Shown here: positions 59,649-64,000 of the stretch, piece by piece
Layout: every line of letters starts with the position of its first letter
Position numbering within the stretch: position 1 is the first letter of the stretch
Assembly: GCA_964017065.1 (NCBI GenBank)
Contig: OZ024788.1
Location: 1,907,021-1,971,020, forward strand
DNA from: Haliclona indistincta
Lineage: Eukaryota > Porifera > Demospongiae > Haplosclerida > Chalinidae
Reading direction: 5' to 3'
Length of the DNA: 64,000 nucleotides
The notes under the pieces: model-generated
What the model was told of the DNA's origin: nothing
The model's input: the letters and a program-made list of their open reading frames with translations, nothing else
Databases searched by the model: none
Made by a program: the position numbers and the translations under genes

Positions 59649-61185
59649 TAATTTTGACAAAATCACACGCATAGCTTATTTCAACCCAGAAACTTCTCTG
59701 ACGAAGCCTGATGACTTTGCTATGAGTGTAACTACAGCATTGACGACACACAAGGTAGTAAACGACTCGGTGAGAATAGCCAGCGACCCAGCGTCCAGTC
59801 AAAAGGTGGAGTAACCACCCCCTAGTCTAGGATGGCACAGAGGTTTTATTACTTCTTGCAAGGAAGATTTGAGTGTAAAGCGTCACATTGCAGTCACTAA
59901 TGTGTCAAATCACTGGTATTTATTTACACAATGGAGCATGATCAAAGACTTAATGACATTTTAACGCATTAGTGCTCCACGCTTTACGGTCTACGCTCTA
60001 CGGTTTACGCTTTACCCTTAATCAGTTAGCATACTAAGTACTGCATTAGTTCTTTGCAACAAGAGTCCAGGACACTGTAGAGAGGCTGGGCGGCTATCCT
60101 ACGCATGCTGAGTCAGCCCTCAAATATTTAGCTTGGCTTCAACCAGTAATTTCTGATTCTCTGCTCGCATCTTCCTACAAATGTAATAGCGATGTCAGAG
60201 AAATTTTTATTTTCACTAGAACTAATCTAACACTACGTACGTGTGAAAGATCTTGTTCAAAGCTTTAAAATGATATACGATGATGCATAGCTGCGTTACT
60301 GCAACATAGAATAAATCGTGCGAACAATGGCCTAGCAATCTCCGAAACTTCCTGTGTAAATCAACGTGACGTCATGGCACGCCCATTTAATTACGTACAC
60401 TTATGGCCCCTTTGCGGATAGCTATTGCTGCGCTAAGCATACGATCCAGGCAGCCAAATTTTTTCTGCTGAGAGAGTATACCTACTAGCATCCTTGTAAC
60501 CCTCAACAGAAGAACTAACAGCTTATTTGTTTGACGTTCGATGCATGCAAACTAAACAAGCCGATAGAGAAAATATATAACAGATTTACCTTTAATTACA
60601 ATAGATTCCACAAAGAAACATAGCTAAAATTTAGGCTTAGCGTGTTTACTTGTCCTGGGAATGGCAAAATCAGCGCTATAGTGGCTGCTAGAGAAGCGAC
60701 CGTACATTTTCAAAAGTATTGCGAATTTTGACAACGATATTGCACATGGAGATATTAATTCTCTGAGTAGAACGCATGATTTTACAAAGAAACAGTAACA
60801 AATTCAGCTTTAGCATGTCAACTTGCCCTATGAACGATCAAACAGCGCGTATGTTGTTCACTGGAGACGCGATAGCTGTGTGCCATCGACTTAATCAATT
60901 TATACGGAGAAAATATTTTCAAAAATATACAGTTTCTGACATCGCTAAATGTAAACTCCAATCGCTAGGTGTTCGTTTTGATCATTAGCAATAACCTCGA
61001 ATGTTCAGCAAACTGAACAAGCTGCCAAAACAACTAAGAACTACTAAGGGGCGGGAAATTTGAAACCAATTTTTGGGTGTGGTATTGAGGGCGGTGCAAG
61101 ACAATAATAATGTTATTACCACAATAGGGCGGAGCAAACTATAATAGATATGGTGTACGGATAATATACGGAAGTGATTTCTAGA

Positions 61186-61350
61186 TATCCGGAGATTTTT
61201 TTCGTGATTTCTGATTTCAAACTGCGATTTCAGATTTCAACCGTGATTTCTGATTTCAAACAGCGATTTCAGATTTCAAACTGTGATTTCTGATTTGAAA
61301 CTGTGATTTCTGATTTCAACTGAGATTTCAGATTTCAGTTAGTGATTTCA
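61186..61350. repeat. Subterminal minisatellite, right end of the 2-kb element
   Basis: Tandem GATTTC-based units (GTGATTTCTGATTTCAAAC and variants) in the same orientation as the left block. Confidence 0.88.
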
Positions 61351-61420
61351 ACTGTGCATGTACGAGATTTCGCGAGTGTCGGACCCCTCGGGTACTTAAC
61401 AATGATTTGTGCATTTATTA

Positions 61421-61731
61421 TGCACCTATCAATGCGATGCCCCACCCCCCACCTTGGGCGATATGCGGACAAGGTGGGGATTTGTCACAGCCAATTAGAC
61501 CTTCCCCCCACATACGGGGCATTTTTACAGAGCCAAACCCCCACTCTGCCCCGTATATATCCCCATCCTGACAGCCGACTTTTGCGAGGACTTGTGACCG
61601 TTGCGCATCGCTCGCGTGACAAATGCCCCACCTATCCCCACCCCTGGGGACCAGCCCACGTGACAATAGCCCTATCTTTTCCCACTGTACGCCCGAGGTG
61701 GGAGTAGTGGGGCATCGCATTGATAGGTGCA
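61421..61731. mobile_element. 311-bp MITE with TTA target duplication
   Basis: Perfect terminal inverted repeats of about 25 bp (starting TGCACCTATCAATGCGATGC), extending imperfectly inward, with TTA on both sides (61,418-61,420 and 61,732-61,734). The empty site is seen in the parental TBC intron and in the left palindrome arm. TTA and the TIR length suit a PIF/Harbinger-type derivative. GC-rich inside, no coding capacity. Confidence 0.85.
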
Positions 61732-62790
61732 TTAGAACAGCACATAGTACAGTGCATATTACAATGTAGCAGTAGTTACTGCTATTATTACTCATAGTTG
61801 TGTCCTGAGCAACTACTACGGTAGATTTTCAATTGCTACATTATTCTAGATGTTATTTTGAGATCCTTTTATAAGAGGTAATTTATGCAAAGGATTTTTG
61901 TGGAAAATGCTTTGAAAGCATGTTCAAAGCATGTTATCAGTTGTGAATCGCTATTCACGTCTTCAGATGCATGGATATACATCGCAAAGGTTTGCTAACA
62001 ATGTTGCTTGATGCACTAAGACGCGAGAAAACAACCGAGGCCGAGAAACATGGAAAATTACACGAGTTGCGTCTGCCGTTTGTTCTCAACTTTAGCTACT
62101 TTCTTGTACTTAGTCCTTCAAACAACATTGTTAGCAAACCAATGTATATCCATGCATCTGAAGACGTGAATACTGTATAGCGGATAATTTTTTCAGGTGT
62201 GAAATGAGTGGTCGCTGCAGATGCTACAGACTTGCCTATAGATAAAACTTTCCTTCTTTATCAGTGTCCCACTTACTACTTTCTTGTTTCCCAAAGTATG
62301 GTAGTCATAGGACAAATGATTCCCTCCGTAAGACTGACAAGAAGACCGGCGGAATCTAGCTCAAAATAATTTTATACACAACGATGATTAGGGAAATAAC
62401 ACCCATGATCCCTGGGCCGGAAATTTGATTTATGAGAGAATAATAATGCATAAGCCCCATTGAGTTTGAACTACACGTATAATTTTATGTAAATTACAAG
62501 TTTATCAATACCAGTTATACTGTTTTGTTTGCAGTCAGCATAATTATGGCTAAAATCCACGTTGTGAGTCTTGGTGCAGTAGTAGGCGGAGGAGTCGGTG
62601 GACTACTTGGAGCAGTGCTCGGTTTATCAGTCAGTGAAATCCTGGGTGGTGCTGTGTACGGAGGATTGAGTGGAGCTGCTGGAGGAGCTGCCGTTGCTAT
62701 CATGATGATCACTATCGTATGTACCATAGTTGTATATTACTTTTCAATAAATAAACTTCATTTTCTTATAGAACCGGTACCCATCCTCTG
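61732..62790. repeat. Right arm of the large palindrome (outer part)
   Basis: Continues the TBC intron 13 copy to about 61,890, then unique arm sequence, a MITE and gene GZ9, mirroring 57,117-58,204. Mismatches between arms are few but present, so the duplication is not brand-new. Confidence 0.85.
61954..62170. mobile_element. 217-bp MITE in the right arm, TA target site
   Basis: Inverse counterpart of 57,743-57,964, with the same ends (TTCACGT ... ACGTGAA) and flanking TA. Confidence 0.75.
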
Positions 62791-62809
62791 GTCAACTTCA
62801 TCAAAATAA
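62546..62809 (+). CDS. Glycine-zipper membrane protein with lost stop (GZ9)
   Basis: 87 aa. Residues 1-66 match GZ8 and GZ1 (GAVVGGGVGGLLGAVLG; GGAVYGGLSGAAGGAAVAI; IVCTIVVYYF). Where the others stop (TTTTGA), this copy reads TTTTCA, adding about 20 residues (SINKLHFLIEPVP...). The extension reads through former 3'UTR. The TTTGCAG acceptor is 12 nt before the ATG. It retains the full GxxxG pattern of GZ1, unlike its mirror GZ8. Function unknown. Confidence 0.65.
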   Translation: MAKIHVVSLGAVVGGGVGGLLGAVLGLSVSEILGGAVYGGLSGAAGGAAVAIMMITIVCTIVVYYFSINKLHFLIEPVPILWSTSSK

Positions 62810-63028
62810 TATCTAACTGAGCACTATCAAATTTTTCATCCACTCAACATTCAATTTTTTTGGCTAATTTGTATGAAAGAACCAGCATGGCATTTATGAT
62901 TGTGCAATATTGGGGTAATCATATCTTAACATAATATTTATTTCAAATTATTATTATTTTTTTGTCTTGTCAAAGATTAGCAAATCGTTCAAAATTTTGT
63001 TTTGAATAATAATTTTACAGACGTTCTC

Positions 63029-63888
63029 TCATTGTCCTACGTCTTCCTCCTCAAGTTGCTCTGAGCTAACACTGCTCGAGTCTGACCAGTCTCTCCTCAC
63101 TCTATCATAGTCCGGTCCCTCCTGCTCGTGTATGGGTCTGATGATGAAGGGCTCTAGACGATCTCGACCGGGCAAGAGATTGTTGAGTTTGTTAACGAGA
63201 GGGACCAGATCATCTAGTTGCTGTTGGATACATCCGAGTGTGAGAGACAATTGAGACACTAGAAATGACAAAAAAAGAGTTTGAATTTTGTATTGCAATG
63301 ACTTTAGACAGCTTCTTGTAATACTGAAGTGTAGTGTCACCTTCATGCACTAATGTGTTCAGTCTCTGTAGTCACTGTTGTCTTTATTCACACAATGAAG
63401 GATGATCAGAAACCGAACACGTTAATGCACGAAAGTGACACTCTGTGCTGTTCATTTCAGCATTGCAAAGAGTCTCAATGCCTAGATTTTAAAAGGCAGT
63501 CTTACATTTTTAATGATACAGTCATTCCTAAATTTGGGTGGTGAACATTACACTTACTCGCCATTGATTGCATGCCAGACTCACCAGTCTATGGTATGAG
63601 TGTGTAAGAGCTGTCATACCTCTCTGAATGTGTGGATGTGCTCGTTCGATTTTATCATGACGTTTAAGCAACTGCTGTGCTATGCCTGTAGAGAACAACT
63701 CAAGATCCTTCATTCTACATGTGAGATAGTGCTGCAGAAGAGGAAACAGAAAGAGAATAGGTCTTTGAGAGAGAGAGAGAGAGAGAGGCTGTTGGGTACC
63801 TGTTCGTGTGAGATAGACCGAGCACAGATTGTGAGGTGTTGCTGGTATCGAGTGGACATTGTTACCATGGTATCATGGATCACCCCAG
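63029..63888 (-). CDS. BORCS5: BORCS5-like BORC subunit, C-terminal exons (5' part outside window)
   Basis: Three exons on the minus strand: 63,888-63,800, 63,731-63,620 and 63,258-63,029, joined by GT-AG introns in frame. The translation runs TRYQQHLTICARSISHEQ, then MKDLELF ... RHDKIERAHPHIQR, then LGRIQQQLDDLVPLVNKLNNLLP-like sequence ending RLEPFIIRP and a Ser/Glu-rich tail. This aligns with the C-terminal half of BORCS5 (myrlysin), including its RYQDHL and [20 protein letters not shown] regions. BORCS5 is the subunit that anchors the BORC complex on lysosomes, recruiting ARL8 for kinesin transport. The tail after RLEPF is longer than in vertebrates. The first exons, with the expected myristoylated N-terminus, lie beyond 64,000. 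Confidence 0.85.
63333..63452. mobile_element. Possible ~120-bp MITE in a BORCS5-like intron
   Basis: Imperfect inverted arms of about 30 bp (AGTGTCACCTTCATGCACTAA and its inverse) in the last intron. Target duplication not clear. A related phrase (CACTAATGTGT ... TTACACAATGGA) lies inside the 2-kb element near 59,896. Confidence 0.4.
63764..63786. repeat. (GA)n run in a BORCS5-like intron
   Basis: On the coding (minus) strand this is a CT run upstream of the TTCTGCAG acceptor of the middle exon, the same arrangement as in the TBC gene. Confidence 0.8.
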
Positions 63889-64000
63889 CTGCAAGACATG
63901 GACAGACAGTCGTGACATAGACAAACAGACACAGTCACAGAAGTCAACAGAGTCAGATACATGAAGTTTGTGTTGTATAAAATTACTCAGTAACCATGCA

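Larger units (their letters stand above)
59319..61390. mobile_element. 2,072-bp non-autonomous element with 8-bp target duplication
   Basis: Perfect 16-bp terminal inverted repeats CGAGGGGTCCGACACT (59,319-59,334) and AGTGTCGGACCCCTCG (61,375-61,390), flanked by GGTACTTA on both sides (59,311-59,318 and 61,391-61,398). The uninterrupted target sequence is present in the TBC intron 13. Just inside both ends lie arrays of a GATTTC-based minisatellite. No transposase frame is recognisable; short open frames inside (for example 60,776-60,988) have no support. An 8-bp duplication fits hAT-like or P-like enzymes, but the TIR start is not the usual CAG/TAG. Confidence 0.88.

Noticed and set aside
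59545..59802. Arg/Glu/Ile-repeat frame on the minus strand
   Set aside because: A translation of the GATTTC minisatellite of the 2-kb element.
61342..61795. Pro/Gly-rich frames on both strands around 61.4-61.8 kb
   Set aside because: They read across the TIRs of a GC-rich MITE and are palindromic reflections of each other.

Overview
This window looks like a stretch of a metazoan nuclear genome, most probably a demosponge. The evidence is (i) spliced genes with short GT-AG introns, including a 14-exon TBC-domain Rab-GAP and the 3' exons of a BORCS5-type lysosome-positioning subunit, both easily recognised animal families; (ii) a tandem array of secreted-beta-helix/multi-TM receptor-like genes of a type that, as far as I recall, is expanded in sponges and cnidarians; and (iii) many small DNA-transposon derivatives. 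The taxonomic call is inference; nothing bacterial or viral is seen.

Layout. 1-14 kb: mostly AT-rich DNA carrying at least seven small genes, all on the minus strand, for glycine-zipper membrane proteins (about 66-223 aa), plus one decayed plus-strand copy. Three of them have a second coding exon that I could place by splice sites and frame. 14-16.5 kb: non-coding with local duplications. 16.5-20.9 kb: the TBC-domain gene, 604 aa, whose 14 exons join in frame with GT-AG boundaries; several of its acceptors abut long (CT)n runs. 21.7-53.0 kb: six tandem plus-strand paralogues of a ~1,140-aa protein (signal peptide, N-glycosylated Pmp-like beta-helix ectodomain, Cys-rich module, about nine membrane segments, cytosolic tail with an acidic dileucine motif). 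Five are intact; the third has four frameshifts and a nonsense codon. Spacers between them contain pieces of the TBC gene's last exon, which shows that the duplication unit began inside the TBC gene. hAT remnants with matching target duplications precede copies 3 and 5 and group them. 53.7-54.2 kb: a duplicated last exon of the BORCS5-like gene. 54.2-57.1 kb: non-coding with a strong inverted repeat. 57.1-62.8 kb: a large palindrome whose arms each hold a glycine-zipper gene, a small MITE and a fragment of TBC exon/intron 13. The right arm was later invaded by a 2,072-bp element with 8-bp target duplication and a 311-bp MITE. 63.0-63.9 kb: the last three exons of the BORCS5-like gene (minus strand, truncated by the window edge).

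How the parts relate. The conserved anchors (TBC Rab-GAP and BORCS5) both belong to endolysosomal membrane traffic. The accessory families between and beside them are membrane proteins of unknown function that have multiplied by segmental duplication. In both accessory families a 3' splice acceptor lies only 2-13 nt upstream of most start codons, so their mRNAs probably receive a spliced 5' leader (5'UTR intron, or possibly trans-splicing). The receptor array, with a diverging ectodomain on a near-constant membrane domain, is the best candidate for an undescribed recognition system; the glycine-zipper family is the second.
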